From contig OZ244212.1 in assembly GCA_965216695.1 (NCBI GenBank), positions 992,001 to 1,056,000 of the forward strand: DNA of 64,000 bases, read 5' to 3'. This DNA is from G965216695 sp965216695. Its GTDB lineage: Bacteria; Pseudomonadota; Gammaproteobacteria; Pseudomonadales; Azotimanducaceae. This document shows positions 9,158 to 17,805 of this stretch, piece by piece. Below the pieces are notes generated by a model, which saw only the letters and a list, made by a program, of their open reading frames with translations, was not told the DNA's origin and searched no databases. How positions within the stretch are numbered: the stretch's first letter is position 1; each line of letters begins with the position of its first letter. The translations under genes and the position numbers were made by a program.

Positions 9158-9240
9158 CGATTCCTCCCGAGCCGGTTGCATTTAGCAATCCCGGATCACA
9201 AGCTCACGCGTCAACTCAGAATAAGCGGGATAACCCGTCC

Positions 9241-10215
9241 ATGCAAAGCGACGTTATCGTGAAAGTGTTCCGGCCGCTTACCGAGCCCGTTCAGCAATCG
9301 CTCCGAGAGGAGTTTGCCGCCTCGTTCGCTTCCGAAGATGTCATTCGAGATCCAGACAAGCGCCTGGCATGGGTGCGCGGCGCGCAGGCGCTTTGCCCAA
9401 CCGTCGTGGACCCGGTGGATGATGCGCTGCTTGATGCCGCGGGCGATACGCTGCGCATCGTCTGCAACTTCGGCGTCGGCTACAACAACATCGATACCGT
9501 CGCCGCCGAGCGCCGCGGAATCGTCGTGACCAACACACCAGACGTACTGACAGAGTCAACCGCCGATCTGGCCATGACGCTGATGCTGATGGCCGCCCGT
9601 CGCGCCGGCGAAGGCGAACGTTTGTGCCGTTCCGGCCGCTGGCAGGGGTGGGAACCCACCCAACTCCTCGGCACTGACATCAGCGGTCAGACACTCGGCC
9701 TGGTCGGCTACGGCCGAATCGCCGCAGCAGTGGCACGGCGCGCGCGCTTCGGGTTCGGTATGCAGATTCATGCGTACACACGCAGCCTAATCGATCCGGC
9801 CGAATGCGAGAGGATGAACCTCACCCAGCACTACTCGTTACAGTCTCTTCTCGGCGCGAGTGATGTCGTTTCGATACATTGCCCCAGCACGCCCGACACC
9901 CGCGGTATGCTGAACACGGAATCCATCGCCACGATGCCAAGTCACGGCATTCTGATCAACACCGCGCGCGGCGACATCGTCGACGAAGCGGCCCTGGCCG
10001 AGGCGTTGCACTCCGGAACCATTGCGGCTGCGGGGCTCGACGTGTACGCCGAAGAACCGGTCATCTGCGATGCGCTCTATGCACTCGACAATGTTGTGCT
10101 GCTGCCGCACCTCGGCAGCGCGACCCGAGAGACCAGGACAAAGATGGGCGCCCGCATGCTGGCGAACCTGCGCGCCTTTTTCGCGGGCCGTTCCGTGCCC
10201 GACCGGGTTGCATAA
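9241..10215 (+). CDS. D-isomer specific 2-hydroxyacid dehydrogenase
   Basis: 324 residues, the usual length for glyoxylate/hydroxypyruvate/phosphoglycerate-type dehydrogenases. The NAD-binding Gly-Leu-Val-Gly-Tyr-Gly-Arg-Ile motif is near 155-162, and the signature Asn-Thr-Ala-Arg-Gly-Asp-Ile-Val-Asp-Glu holds the catalytic Arg-Gly. The Glu and His of the relay are seen in Ala-Glu-Glu-Pro and in Pro-His-Leu-Gly-Ser. It interconverts a 2-oxo acid and the D-2-hydroxy acid in the cytoplasm. It is divergent from the TauD gene and converges with an SDR. Confidence 0.92.
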   Translation: MQSDVIVKVFRPLTEPVQQSLREEFAASFASEDVIRDPDKRLAWVRGAQALCPTVVDPVDDALLDAAGDTLRIVCNFGVGYNNIDTVAAERRGIVVTNTPDVLTESTADLAMTLMLMAARRAGEGERLCRSGRWQGWEPTQLLGTDISGQTLGLVGYGRIAAAVARRARFGFGMQIHAYTRSLIDPAECERMNLTQHYSLQSLLGASDVVSIHCPSTPDTRGMLNTESIATMPSHGILINTARGDIVDEAALAEALHSGTIAAAGLDVYAEEPVICDALYALDNVVLLPHLGSATRETRTKMGARMLANLRAFFAGRSVPDRVA

Positions 10216-10265
10216 CAACGGGAGCGGCCGTCGGGGTGTTTCCGGGAATCCGCTTGAACAGAGTC

Positions 10266-11018
10266 CTACAGCGCGTTCAAACCGCCATCGATCAGAAATT
10301 CGCTGCCCGTGGAATAGGAGCTTTCATCGCTCGCGAGAAACAGCGCCATACGTGCCACTTCCTCCGGTTGGGCGGCTCGCCCGAGCGGCGTACGTCGAAC
10401 GAGCCCATCCGTGCCCCGCTCCAGATTCGCCACCATCGGCGTATCGATCAGCCCCGGGTGAATGGAGTTCACTCGCACACCTTTGCGCGCAAGCTCCAAC
10501 GCCGCCGTCTTGGTCATCCCCCGCACGGCCCACTTCGACGCCCCGTACGCGAACGAACCGAGCGCGCCGCGCATACCGGCAAGTGACGAGATGTTGACGA
10601 TCGAACCGTTGCCCTGCGCAATCATCTGTGGCGCAACGGCCCGCATACCTAAAAAGACGCCGGTGCTGTTGACCGCCATGACCTTCTCGAATTCCCCGAG
10701 CGTTGTATCCACAAACCGCGTCGCACGGAAAATACCGGCGTTGTTCACGAGGACGTCGATCCGACCGAACTGCGCAACCACGGCCTCAACCAACGTGTGC
10801 CACTGGTCTTCACGGCTGACATCCACATGGTGGTAGGTGCCGCCGATATCCTCCGCCAACGCGGTTCCCTGCACATCGAGCACGTCAGCAACGCACACCC
10901 GGCCACCCTGTGCGGCGAATAACCGCGCTTCGGCGGCTCCTTGACCGCGCGCGCCTCCGGTGATGATGCAAACTTTATCCGCTAGCCGACTCCCGGTGTC
11001 AGCGACCGACGTCGTCAT
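10266..11018 (-). CDS. Short-chain dehydrogenase/reductase (SDR), 20-beta-HSD-like
   Basis: 250 residues from the ATG at 11018, which has AAGGAAGG just upstream; the ten residues before it are excluded. Cofactor motif Thr-Gly-Gly-Ala-Arg-Gly-Gln-Gly, Asn-Asn-Ala-Gly, Ser-Ser-Leu-Ala-Gly and Tyr-Gly-Ala-Ser-Lys mark a classical SDR. The Gly-Ala-Arg-Gly-Gln-Gly form and the C-terminal Ser-Ser-Tyr-Ser-Thr-Gly-Ser-Glu-Phe resemble hydroxysteroid or cyclohexanol dehydrogenases. NAD(P)-dependent alcohol/ketone interconversion; substrate unknown. Confidence 0.92.
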   Translation of the reverse strand: MTTSVADTGSRLADKVCIITGGARGQGAAEARLFAAQGGRVCVADVLDVQGTALAEDIGGTYHHVDVSREDQWHTLVEAVVAQFGRIDVLVNNAGIFRATRFVDTTLGEFEKVMAVNSTGVFLGMRAVAPQMIAQGNGSIVNISSLAGMRGALGSFAYGASKWAVRGMTKTAALELARKGVRVNSIHPGLIDTPMVANLERGTDGLVRRTPLGRAAQPEEVARMALFLASDESSYSTGSEFLIDGGLNAL

Positions 11019-11099
11019 ATAACCTTCCTTGCATGATCTCTCGCGCAACGAATTCTATCCTGACTTGGAGCGACGTAGCGCGGAAACGCTGAGAAGTGT

Positions 11100-11702
11100 T
11101 CAGTAGGTGTACTCTGGCGGCATGACGTACTCCCAAAGGAACGTGGTTGCAGACAGCAGACCGACAAATGCGACGAGCGCTACCGCCAGCACCGCGCTGG
11201 CATAGAGAAAGCCGCGCTCGCGCCCCACGCGCATGATCGGCGTGACGCCCGTGTACAGCAGAAAAAGACAGTAGCTCGCGACGAAGACACCCACCAGCAG
11301 GTCGAACCACAGCACCGGCGCCACACCTACGATACCCGATAAAAAAAACGGTGTTGCCGCGTATGTGATGAGACGGACCCCCTGAGCAAGGCTGCCTCGA
11401 TCGCCGTAGGTCACAGACATCCAGCGAACCATGTACCCCATGAACAACACGCCGAACACCATCGCAAAGTAGAACGCGATACACATGGGCAACGCGCTAG
11501 CCGCGGTCAGGCGCATCGGTTCGCCGACGATGCTCCAGCCGCTGTGCGTGACACCGTAGTACCAGCACACCGCCGGAACGAGGGCTAACGGCGCCGTGTG
11601 CAACAACAGCAACCGCGCGACCGAGTCGTTCTCGCGCGCGATCGGAAACCAGCCACCGACCGGCGCGAACATGAGCCGCAACCCATCCAACAGTGTGTTC
11701 AT
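11100..11702 (-). CDS. Yip1-like inner membrane protein
   Basis: 200 residues with about five hydrophobic segments, starting Met-Asn-Thr-Leu-Leu-Asp-Gly-Leu-Arg-Leu-Met-Phe-Ala-Pro, the usual start of bacterial Yip1/DUF1282 proteins, and carrying a Trp-Ile/Phe-Pro-Ile-Ala-Arg-Glu patch. Function of bacterial members is not established. It lies 21 bp downstream of ccoS on the same strand, so it may be the last gene of the cbb3 operon, which is unusual company for this family. Confidence 0.7.
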   Translation of the reverse strand: MNTLLDGLRLMFAPVGGWFPIARENDSVARLLLLHTAPLALVPAVCWYYGVTHSGWSIVGEPMRLTAASALPMCIAFYFAMVFGVLFMGYMVRWMSVTYGDRGSLAQGVRLITYAATPFFLSGIVGVAPVLWFDLLVGVFVASYCLFLLYTGVTPIMRVGRERGFLYASAVLAVALVAFVGLLSATTFLWEYVMPPEYTY

Positions 11703-11723
11703 GTCTTCACTCCTCGGCCCTCG

Positions 11724-11867
11724 TCATTGCTCGTCGCCGTCGAGCACATCAAGACCGTGCTCATCCAGACCGTCGAATTGCCCCGCGCGCACCGCCCACA
11801 CGAAAAAGCACGACGCCAGCCCGATTAACAGCACAGACACCGGCACCAACAGAAAGAGCGATTCCAT
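11724..11867 (-). CDS. ccoS: CcoS, cbb3 oxidase assembly protein
   Basis: A 47-residue single-pass membrane protein. It starts Met-Glu-Ser-Leu-Phe-Leu-Leu-Val-Pro, has one hydrophobic helix (about 4-26), then Phe-Val-Trp-Ala-Val-Arg-Ala-Gly-Gln-Phe-Asp, which is the conserved CcoS end of the helix and its aromatic-acidic tail. CcoS is needed for cofactor insertion (heme b, CuB) into CcoN. Its ATG shares one base with the ccoI stop codon (TGATG), the classic ccoI-ccoS coupling. Confidence 0.9.
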   Translation of the reverse strand: MESLFLLVPVSVLLIGLASCFFVWAVRAGQFDGLDEHGLDVLDGDEQ

Positions 11868-13975
11868 CAACCCGCCTCCTGGATATCACGCCGGGAGAGC
11901 AACCGGCTGGCGTTCAGCAGTACCAGAAGCGAGCTCGCAGACATTCCCAGCGCGGCAAGCCACGGAGTAAGCCACCCGCTCACCGCTACCGGTATCGCTA
12001 TCACGTTGTACGCCACCGCCCAACCAAGATTCTGCCGCAGAATCCGCATCGTCCTGCGCGCCACCCGAACGAGGTCCACTACCCCCGTGAGCCGGCCGGT
12101 AAGTAGTACGACACCGGACCGCGAGCGCACCAGATCCGTCGCCCCCGGCACTGCCACTGATACACCCGCATGCGACAGCGCCGGCAGGTCGTTGATGCCA
12201 TCGCCGACAAATATGCCCGCGTCTCCCACCCGCGCCATCTTCTGCTCCGGTTTCTGTCCGCCGATCGCATCAATGCGTAACCGCGCGCCGAGATCGCGGC
12301 AGTTATCCGGCGTATCACCGGACAGTACAGCCACCTCAAGCCCCAGATTCTGCAACCCACGAATACAGGCCTCAGCGTCAGGTCGAACCCTGTAGGGAAT
12401 CTCGAAAGCGGCTGCGTCCCGTTCCGCTACCGTCAGATACACTGCATTGTTCGTGAGCAAAGGCACGCCGGTGAATCCAGTAAACGCACGGGAGCCGATA
12501 CGGACCTCACTACCCCGGTAGTGCCCTCGCACACCCGAGCCCGCGAGCGTTTCCAAACCATCCATGTCGCGTGCGATTGCGGCCATCGTCTCCGAACGGG
12601 TACCTCGACCTGTTTGAAAGGGTCGGGATAGCGGATGCGACGATGCCCGTTCGAGAACCGCCGCGAGACCCAGCACGAAATCACGCGTAAACCCACCGAA
12701 AACAGTCACGAGAGGTTCGGCCACGTTTACATCGGTGAGGGTGCCGGTCTTGTCGAAATCCACGCGAAGCGCTTTGGCGGAACGCTCCAGCGCTGATGCA
12801 TCGCGAACGATAATGCCCAGCTGGCGCAGACGGGCGGCTCCCGCGGTCAATGCTGCCGGTGTGGCCAACGAGAGTGCACAGGGGCAGCTGACCACCAGCA
12901 CGGCGAGCGCCGCATCGATCGCCCGGGAGGGATCGACAAACTGCCAACCCGCAAACGTAGCGACGGACACGCCGACAACCGCGGGTACGAAAACGGCAGC
13001 AACCCGGGTAGCGATCTCCGTCACTCGCGACGTAACGTCAAACTCCCGATCGACGAGCGCATCAATCCGGGCAACGTACGAGTCCGCAGGCGAAGCGCAG
13101 ACGCGCATCCAACAGCCTGCACTGCGGTTACATGCGCCGCTGGGCAGCAGCACCCCCGCCCGCTCGTTACGCCACTCGGATTCACCGGACACGAGCGCAA
13201 GATCCAGCGTTACCGCCCGGCGAGACACTGCGTCCACGGGAAGCAATTCGCCCTCGCCTACGAATATCTCGTCGCCCTCGACAACTTCCGTGACCCGCTT
13301 TCGCACCTCGGAGCCGTCCACGCGGCAACGCACGTGTGCCGGGAAGAGCGATACAAGTGAATCGTTGGCATGCAGACGCTGGCGCGTGCGCAGTTCGAGT
13401 ACCCGGGCGAGCAGCATCAGAAACGTGAACATCGCGATGGAATCGAAGTAAACGTTCCCCTGTCCCACCGCCACGCTGTGAGCGCTGATCGCCGCCGCAC
13501 AGGCGAGCGCCAACGCAATCGGCGTATCCATATGCAGGCGCCGGGTGAACGCATTCCGGAAAAATGGCAGCGCGCAATATGACAGCAGCGGAATCGTGAG
13601 AACCAGACCGAGAAGATGGAGCAGACGCCGGACCACCGGGTCCATACCGGACGCATCGCCCGCATACAGTGCAAACTGCACCATCATGACCTGCATAGCG
13701 AACAAACCCGCGATACCAAGCCGTGGAAGCAGCCGTTCGGGGTCATCGAGACGCGCGGACGTTGCGCCCAACAGCGATGGGTGAAACCCAGCCGTCTCAA
13801 GGCGCTGAATCAGAAGCGCCGCATCGACGTCATCGTCATGCGTTACGAGCACATGTCGGCGAACTGGGTTGATCTGCAGGCGTTGCACGGACGCCAACGC
13901 ATTGAGCGCACGTTCTACAGCTGCACTGCACGCACCGCAGTGCATATCGGAAACGGCCAGCGCGGTCGTCGTCAT
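11867..13975 (-). CDS. ccoI: CcoI, copper-translocating P1B-type ATPase for cbb3 assembly
   Basis: 702 residues from the ATG at 13975. An N-terminal heavy-metal domain carries Met-His-Cys-Gly-Ala-Cys (Cys13, Cys16). Transmembrane segments follow, with the ion-path Cys-Pro-Cys at 364-366, the phosphorylation motif Asp408-Lys-Thr-Gly-Thr, Ser-Ser-His-Pro, and the hinge Gly-Asp-Gly-Ile-Asn-Asp. CcoI moves copper across the inner membrane for CuB of the cbb3 oxidase. The open frame runs 80 residues further upstream, but that stretch is the small protein and ccoP in another frame. The start overlaps the stop of the upstream small gene (ATGA). Confidence 0.93.
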   Translation of the reverse strand: MTTTALAVSDMHCGACSAAVERALNALASVQRLQINPVRRHVLVTHDDDVDAALLIQRLETAGFHPSLLGATSARLDDPERLLPRLGIAGLFAMQVMMVQFALYAGDASGMDPVVRRLLHLLGLVLTIPLLSYCALPFFRNAFTRRLHMDTPIALALACAAAISAHSVAVGQGNVYFDSIAMFTFLMLLARVLELRTRQRLHANDSLVSLFPAHVRCRVDGSEVRKRVTEVVEGDEIFVGEGELLPVDAVSRRAVTLDLALVSGESEWRNERAGVLLPSGACNRSAGCWMRVCASPADSYVARIDALVDREFDVTSRVTEIATRVAAVFVPAVVGVSVATFAGWQFVDPSRAIDAALAVLVVSCPCALSLATPAALTAGAARLRQLGIIVRDASALERSAKALRVDFDKTGTLTDVNVAEPLVTVFGGFTRDFVLGLAAVLERASSHPLSRPFQTGRGTRSETMAAIARDMDGLETLAGSGVRGHYRGSEVRIGSRAFTGFTGVPLLTNNAVYLTVAERDAAAFEIPYRVRPDAEACIRGLQNLGLEVAVLSGDTPDNCRDLGARLRIDAIGGQKPEQKMARVGDAGIFVGDGINDLPALSHAGVSVAVPGATDLVRSRSGVVLLTGRLTGVVDLVRVARRTMRILRQNLGWAVAYNVIAIPVAVSGWLTPWLAALGMSASSLLVLLNASRLLSRRDIQEAG

Positions 13976-14121
13976 GGCGCGCGCCAAGACGTCTTCGTCA
14001 GTGCCGGAGCGGGGGCGTCCACATCGGGCTGTGGCGCGACCAGCACGAACGCCGCACCCGCCATCACGAACGCCAGCAACGGCACCAACAACAGGAACAC
14101 CAGCCAGCCGCGCGCCTTCAC
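13972..14121 (-). CDS. 49-residue single-pass membrane protein inside the cbb3 operon
   Basis: A short gene that fills the gap between ccoP and ccoI exactly. It starts with GTG overlapping the ccoP stop (GTGA) and ends with TGA overlapping the ccoI start (ATGA). The product is Met-Lys-Ala-Arg-Gly-Trp then a hydrophobic helix (about residues 6-29) and a Pro/Ala-rich, probably periplasmic tail ending Ser-Trp-Arg-Ala-Pro. I do not recognise a family. In most cbb3 gene sets this place holds ccoG and ccoH; neither is present here. It could be a shrunken CcoH-like assembly factor or a new subunit. The double overlap makes it likely that it is translated. Confidence 0.6.
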   Translation of the reverse strand: MKARGWLVFLLLVPLLAFVMAGAAFVLVAPQPDVDAPAPALTKTSWRAP

Positions 14122-15044
14122 AACCCACCCGCACCGGCCGCGCCCGGTTCGTCGCCGCTTTGTTCGTCGCCCAGCGAGGCCACATACGCGGCAACCAGGC
14201 GAATCTCCACATCACGCAAAATGTGGCTGTGCGCCGGCATCACGCCACTGCGACCGTACTGAACCGCGAGCGCAATCGCACCGCGACTGGAGCCGTACTG
14301 CCAGGCGTCATCCGTAAGATCGGGCGCGCCCAGACTCTGGTTACCCGATCCGTCGGCGCCGTGGCACGCAACGCACACCTTCGCGAAATGCACGCGCCCG
14401 CGGGCGGCAAGGGCGTCGTCGTGATCGCGTCCCGACAACGCGACAACGTATTCCGTAACCTCGCGTACGCCGTCAGCGCCACCGAGTGCGTCGACCCAGG
14501 GAGGCATCCTACCTTCGCGGCCTTCCGCTACGCTCTTCTGAATGGCGTCAACACCACCGCCCCAGGTCCAGGACCTATCCGTCAGATCCGGAAATCCGGG
14601 TGCGCCACGGCCGTCGACCCCATGGCATGTCGCGCAGTGATTCAGAAACAGTCGTTGACCGAGCCGCCGAGCCCGCACATCGCCAGCAAGGTCCGTATCC
14701 GTGAGCGTCGCCAGTTCGCTGCGAAGCCCGCCGTACCGTTCCGATCGATGGACGACGTCCGCATCGTGTTCACCGGCTGACGTCCAACCGAGCAGACCCC
14801 GTACATTGCCGAGGCCCGGATACGCAATGAGGTAACCAACGGCAATGACAATCGTCGCAACAAAGAATGCGACCCACCATCCCGGTAACGGTGTGTCCAG
14901 CTCCTCCAGGTCATCGTCCCAGGCGTGACCGGTCGTGTGGGCGCCGCCATCGGCCCGGCCCCGGTTCGCAATCAGCAACCATCCGAAGGCCACCAGGCTG
15001 AGCAGAGTGCCGACCACTACGAACCAGTGCAGCTCAGCGGACAT
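14118..15044 (-). CDS. ccoP: CcoP, cbb3 oxidase diheme cytochrome c subunit
   Basis: 308 residues. An N-terminal hydrophobic helix (about 6-26) and a second one (about 56-76) anchor it, followed by two periplasmic cytochrome c domains with Cys137-Ala-Thr-Cys-His141 and Cys224-Val-Ala-Cys-His228. Met ligands are likely in Gly-Arg-Met-Pro-Pro-Trp and Gly-Val-Met-Pro-Ala-His. CcoP takes electrons from cytochrome c and hands them to CcoO. Its start overlaps the end of ccoQ by 11 bases and its stop overlaps the next small gene. Confidence 0.96.
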   Translation of the reverse strand: MSAELHWFVVVGTLLSLVAFGWLLIANRGRADGGAHTTGHAWDDDLEELDTPLPGWWVAFFVATIVIAVGYLIAYPGLGNVRGLLGWTSAGEHDADVVHRSERYGGLRSELATLTDTDLAGDVRARRLGQRLFLNHCATCHGVDGRGAPGFPDLTDRSWTWGGGVDAIQKSVAEGREGRMPPWVDALGGADGVREVTEYVVALSGRDHDDALAARGRVHFAKVCVACHGADGSGNQSLGAPDLTDDAWQYGSSRGAIALAVQYGRSGVMPAHSHILRDVEIRLVAAYVASLGDEQSGDEPGAAGAGGL

Positions 15045-15213
15045 TTGCGTCGGCCTCCCGATCCGGCAGCGCGCGGGTGCTGACCTCGTCGTCCAGAAAC
15101 GGGAGCCGCGCGGCGGCCTCGAAACGTTCGCGGCTGCCCGGCCGCCATACCCACGCCGTCAGCAGCAGCAGCGATACCACCAGAGCCATCAGTGAAAACA
15201 ACGTCGCGCTCAT
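15034..15213 (-). CDS. ccoQ: CcoQ/FixQ-like small subunit of cbb3 oxidase
   Basis: 59 residues: Met-Ser-Ala-Thr-Leu-Phe-Ser-Leu-Met, one transmembrane helix, then Trp-Val-Trp-Arg-Pro-Gly-Ser-Arg-Glu-Arg-Phe-Glu-Ala-Ala-Ala, which is the family pattern of a basic-aromatic patch and Phe-Glu-x-Ala. CcoQ stabilises the cbb3 complex. The ATG at 15213 overlaps the ccoO stop (ATGA), so the longer in-frame extension inside ccoO is rejected. Confidence 0.88.
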   Translation of the reverse strand: MSATLFSLMALVVSLLLLTAWVWRPGSRERFEAAARLPFLDDEVSTRALPDREADANVR

Positions 15214-15827
15214 GTCTCCGTCCTCTGGTCCGCCATCGCACGACCGAGTGATTGCAGATAGCGGATCAACGCATCGCTCTCGCAAACGCCACGGACAATT
15301 TCCTCAGCGTTCGCAATGTCGCTCTCGCTGTATGGCACGCCGAGTTGTTTCAACACCTGCATTTTGCGCTCGGTGTGTTCACCGGTCAGCGTTCGATCGA
15401 ACAACCAGGGGTATGCGGGCATGTTGGACGCCGGCACCAGAGCCCGTGGATCGTAAAGGTGCGCCCGATGCCAGGCATCGCTGTAACGCCCGCCAATTCT
15501 CGCCAGATCAGGGCCCGTCCGCTTGGACCCCCACAGAAACGGATGCTCGTATACGTCTTCGCCCGCCACAGAGTAGTGGCCATAGCGCTTGGTCTCTGCG
15601 TGCAGCGCGCGCACCATCTGCGTGTGACAGGTCGAGCACCCTTCGCGGATATAGATGTCCCGCCCTTCCAGTTCGATGGGATCGTACGGCTCGAGCCCGG
15701 GTAGCGGATCGATAAGGTTACGTTCGGCAACCAGGGGTACGAGCTCAACCATACCGCCGAAACTCACCGCAACCAGTGTCAACGCGATCAGCCAGCCGAC
15801 CTTCGTTTCGAATCGATAGCCCGCCAT
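15210..15827 (-). CDS. ccoO: CcoO, cbb3 oxidase monoheme cytochrome c subunit
   Basis: 205 residues with one N-terminal membrane helix (about 11-33) and one heme c site Cys64-Ser-Thr-Cys-His68. The sequence Glu-Gly-Arg-Asp-Ile-Tyr-Ile-Arg-Glu-Gly-Cys and the later Gly-Pro-Asp-Leu-Ala-Arg-Ile-Gly-Gly-Arg-Tyr-Ser are diagnostic for CcoO. It relays electrons from CcoP to the heme b of CcoN. The start shares a base with the ccoN stop, and the stop overlaps ccoQ. Confidence 0.97.
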   Translation of the reverse strand: MAGYRFETKVGWLIALTLVAVSFGGMVELVPLVAERNLIDPLPGLEPYDPIELEGRDIYIREGCSTCHTQMVRALHAETKRYGHYSVAGEDVYEHPFLWGSKRTGPDLARIGGRYSDAWHRAHLYDPRALVPASNMPAYPWLFDRTLTGEHTERKMQVLKQLGVPYSESDIANAEEIVRGVCESDALIRYLQSLGRAMADQRTET

Positions 15828-17350
15828 CAGGTCGCGCCCGAAGCGGCAGTATCGAGTTCAACCAACGGGGTCGCCGCCACCGTCGGCTCCGAACGATCGC
15901 GTCCTTTCGCAGTGCACCAGAGGTTGTACGCCATTACCAGCATACCGGCCAGGAAGACGAGGCCGCCCAAAAAACGTACGTAATAGCCTGGATAGCTCGC
16001 TTGAACCGACTCGGCAAAGCTGTACGTCAACGTGCCGTCGACGCTCACGGCCCGCCACATGAGCCCCTGAATGATGCCGTTGGCCCACATAGACGCCATG
16101 TAAATGACGGTTCCCGCGAGCGCCATCCAGAAGTGCAGGTTGATCAAGCGAACGCTGTACATCGAACCGGCAGGACGACCAAACAAAATGGGCAGCAGGT
16201 GGTACATGGCACCGATGCTCACCATCGCCACCCATCCGAGCGCACCCGAGTGCACGTGGCTCACCGTCCAGTCGGTATTGTGCGACAGTGCGTTTACCGT
16301 CTTGATCGACAGCATGGGCCCCTCGAACGTGGACAGCCCGTAGAATGATATCGACACGACAAGAAATTTTATGATCGGATCTGTGCGCAACTTATCCCAC
16401 GCACCGGACAGCGTCATGATGCCATTGACCATGCCACCCCACGACGGCGCGAGCAGAATCAACGACATCACCATGCCTAGACTTTGAGCCCAGTCCGGCA
16501 ATGACGTGTAGTGGAGATGATGCGGACCGGCCCAGACGTAGACCGCAACCAACGCCCAGAAGTGCACGATCGACAGACGGTACGAATAGATCGGTCGTTG
16601 TGCCTGCTTCGGAACGAAGTAATACATGATTCCCAGAAAGCCGGCCGTAAGGAAAAAGCCGACAGCATTGTGGCCGTACCACCACTGCACCATTGCATCG
16701 ACCGAGCCCGCAAACACCGAGTAACTTTTCATCGGGCTCACCGGGAGCGCGAGGCTATTGATCAGGTGCAGAACCGCGACACCGATGATCAGCGCGCCGA
16801 AAAACCAGTTGGCCACGTAGATGTGAGGTACGCGACGGCGCGCAATCGTGCCGAAGAAAACAATTCCAAACGCAACCCATACGAGCGTTATCAAGATGTC
16901 GATCGGCCACTCGAGTTCAGCGTATTCCTTGGACGTGGTGAATCCGAGTGGTAGCGAGATAGCCGCCGCAAGGATCACCAGTTGCCAGCCCCAGAACACG
17001 CCCCAGCCCAGAAGCGGCGCAAACAGACGCACACCACCCGTACGCTGAACGCAATACAGCGCACTCGCCATCAAAGCGCAGCCGCCGAACGCAAAAACCA
17101 CCGCATTGGTGTGTAACGGACGCAGGCGGCCGTAGCTCAGCCATGGCAGGTCGAAGTTGAACTGGGGCCACGCGAGCTGCGCCGCGATGAGAACGCCCAC
17201 CGCCATACCGACGATGCCCCACACGACCGTCATCACCGCAAAGGCGCGCACCAACCGGAGTTCGTAGCGCGCATCGAGCGCATGCCGAGGCTTGTCGGTG
17301 TTCACAGGCGTCGAAGATGCGTTGTACGACGTCGCTTCGTCGCTACTCAC
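15827..17350 (-). CDS. ccoN: CcoN, catalytic subunit I of cbb3 cytochrome c oxidase
   Basis: 507 residues with about 12 transmembrane helices. Ligand histidines are visible: Arg-Pro-Leu-His-Thr-Asn-Ala-Val (low-spin heme b), Trp-Tyr-Gly-His-Asn-Ala-Val (CuB), Gly-Pro-His-His-Leu-His-Tyr (CuB pair), and Ser-His-Val-His-Ser-Gly (hemes). CcoN reduces oxygen to water with high affinity and pumps protons in the inner membrane. Its ATG overlaps the stop of the universal stress gene, so the operon is translated as one coupled chain. No FNR/Anr-like TTGAT-N4-ATCAA box was found upstream of the operon. Confidence 0.98.
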   Translation of the reverse strand: MSSDEATSYNASSTPVNTDKPRHALDARYELRLVRAFAVMTVVWGIVGMAVGVLIAAQLAWPQFNFDLPWLSYGRLRPLHTNAVVFAFGGCALMASALYCVQRTGGVRLFAPLLGWGVFWGWQLVILAAAISLPLGFTTSKEYAELEWPIDILITLVWVAFGIVFFGTIARRRVPHIYVANWFFGALIIGVAVLHLINSLALPVSPMKSYSVFAGSVDAMVQWWYGHNAVGFFLTAGFLGIMYYFVPKQAQRPIYSYRLSIVHFWALVAVYVWAGPHHLHYTSLPDWAQSLGMVMSLILLAPSWGGMVNGIMTLSGAWDKLRTDPIIKFLVVSISFYGLSTFEGPMLSIKTVNALSHNTDWTVSHVHSGALGWVAMVSIGAMYHLLPILFGRPAGSMYSVRLINLHFWMALAGTVIYMASMWANGIIQGLMWRAVSVDGTLTYSFAESVQASYPGYYVRFLGGLVFLAGMLVMAYNLWCTAKGRDRSEPTVAATPLVELDTAASGAT

Positions 17351-17805
17351 GCGTTGGCTTCAGATTGGATACGCACCGCCAGCACGTCACAGGGCGCACC
17401 GTGCAGCACCGCGTTGGCCGTTGAACCGAGTAACAGACCAAGTCCGTGGCGCGCGTGCGTGCCAATCACAATCACGTCGGCAGCCAGCGATTCCGCCATC
17501 TGCCGGATTTCAGCCGCGGGGTTGCCGGCACACGCGTGCGCACGATCGGATGGAATGTCGTACTCGAGCGCAAGCTCACGCAGCTGCTCCCCCGCCTGTT
17601 CCAGCGCCTCGCGCTCGAACGCCGCGCCGCCGCCGGATATCGAAACCATGTCGATGCCTCCGTAGACCGCAGCCAGCGGTTTTACCACTGAGATGGTGTG
17701 CAGCTCTGCACCTGTCCCCCGGACCAGATCGCGGGCCGCCGACAGCACATCTCGGGACTCATCCGACAGGTCGACGGCAACCAGAATCGTCGTGTATCTC
17801 ATCAT
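17347..17805 (-). CDS. Universal stress protein, first gene of the cbb3 operon
   Basis: 152 residues of the UspA fold: Ile-Leu-Val-Ala-Val-Asp-Leu-Ser at the N-terminus and Gly-Thr-His-Ala-Arg-His-Gly then Leu-Gly-Ser-Thr-Ala-Asn near 118-132, the ATP-binding Gly-x2-Gly-x9-Gly-Ser-type loop. It ends with an ATGA overlap on ccoN, so it is the leading gene of the oxidase operon. Universal stress genes are often low-oxygen induced, which fits the FixLJ genes on the other strand. Cytoplasmic; exact role not known. Confidence 0.92.
   Translation of the reverse strand: MMRYTTILVAVDLSDESRDVLSAARDLVRGTGAELHTISVVKPLAAVYGGIDMVSISGGGAAFEREALEQAGEQLRELALEYDIPSDRAHACAGNPAAEIRQMAESLAADVIVIGTHARHGLGLLLGSTANAVLHGAPCDVLAVRIQSEANA

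Noticed and set aside
13976..14215. 80-codon upstream extension of ccoI
   Set aside because: It reads through the small protein and ccoP in another frame; the ATG at 13975 starts the standard metal-binding domain.
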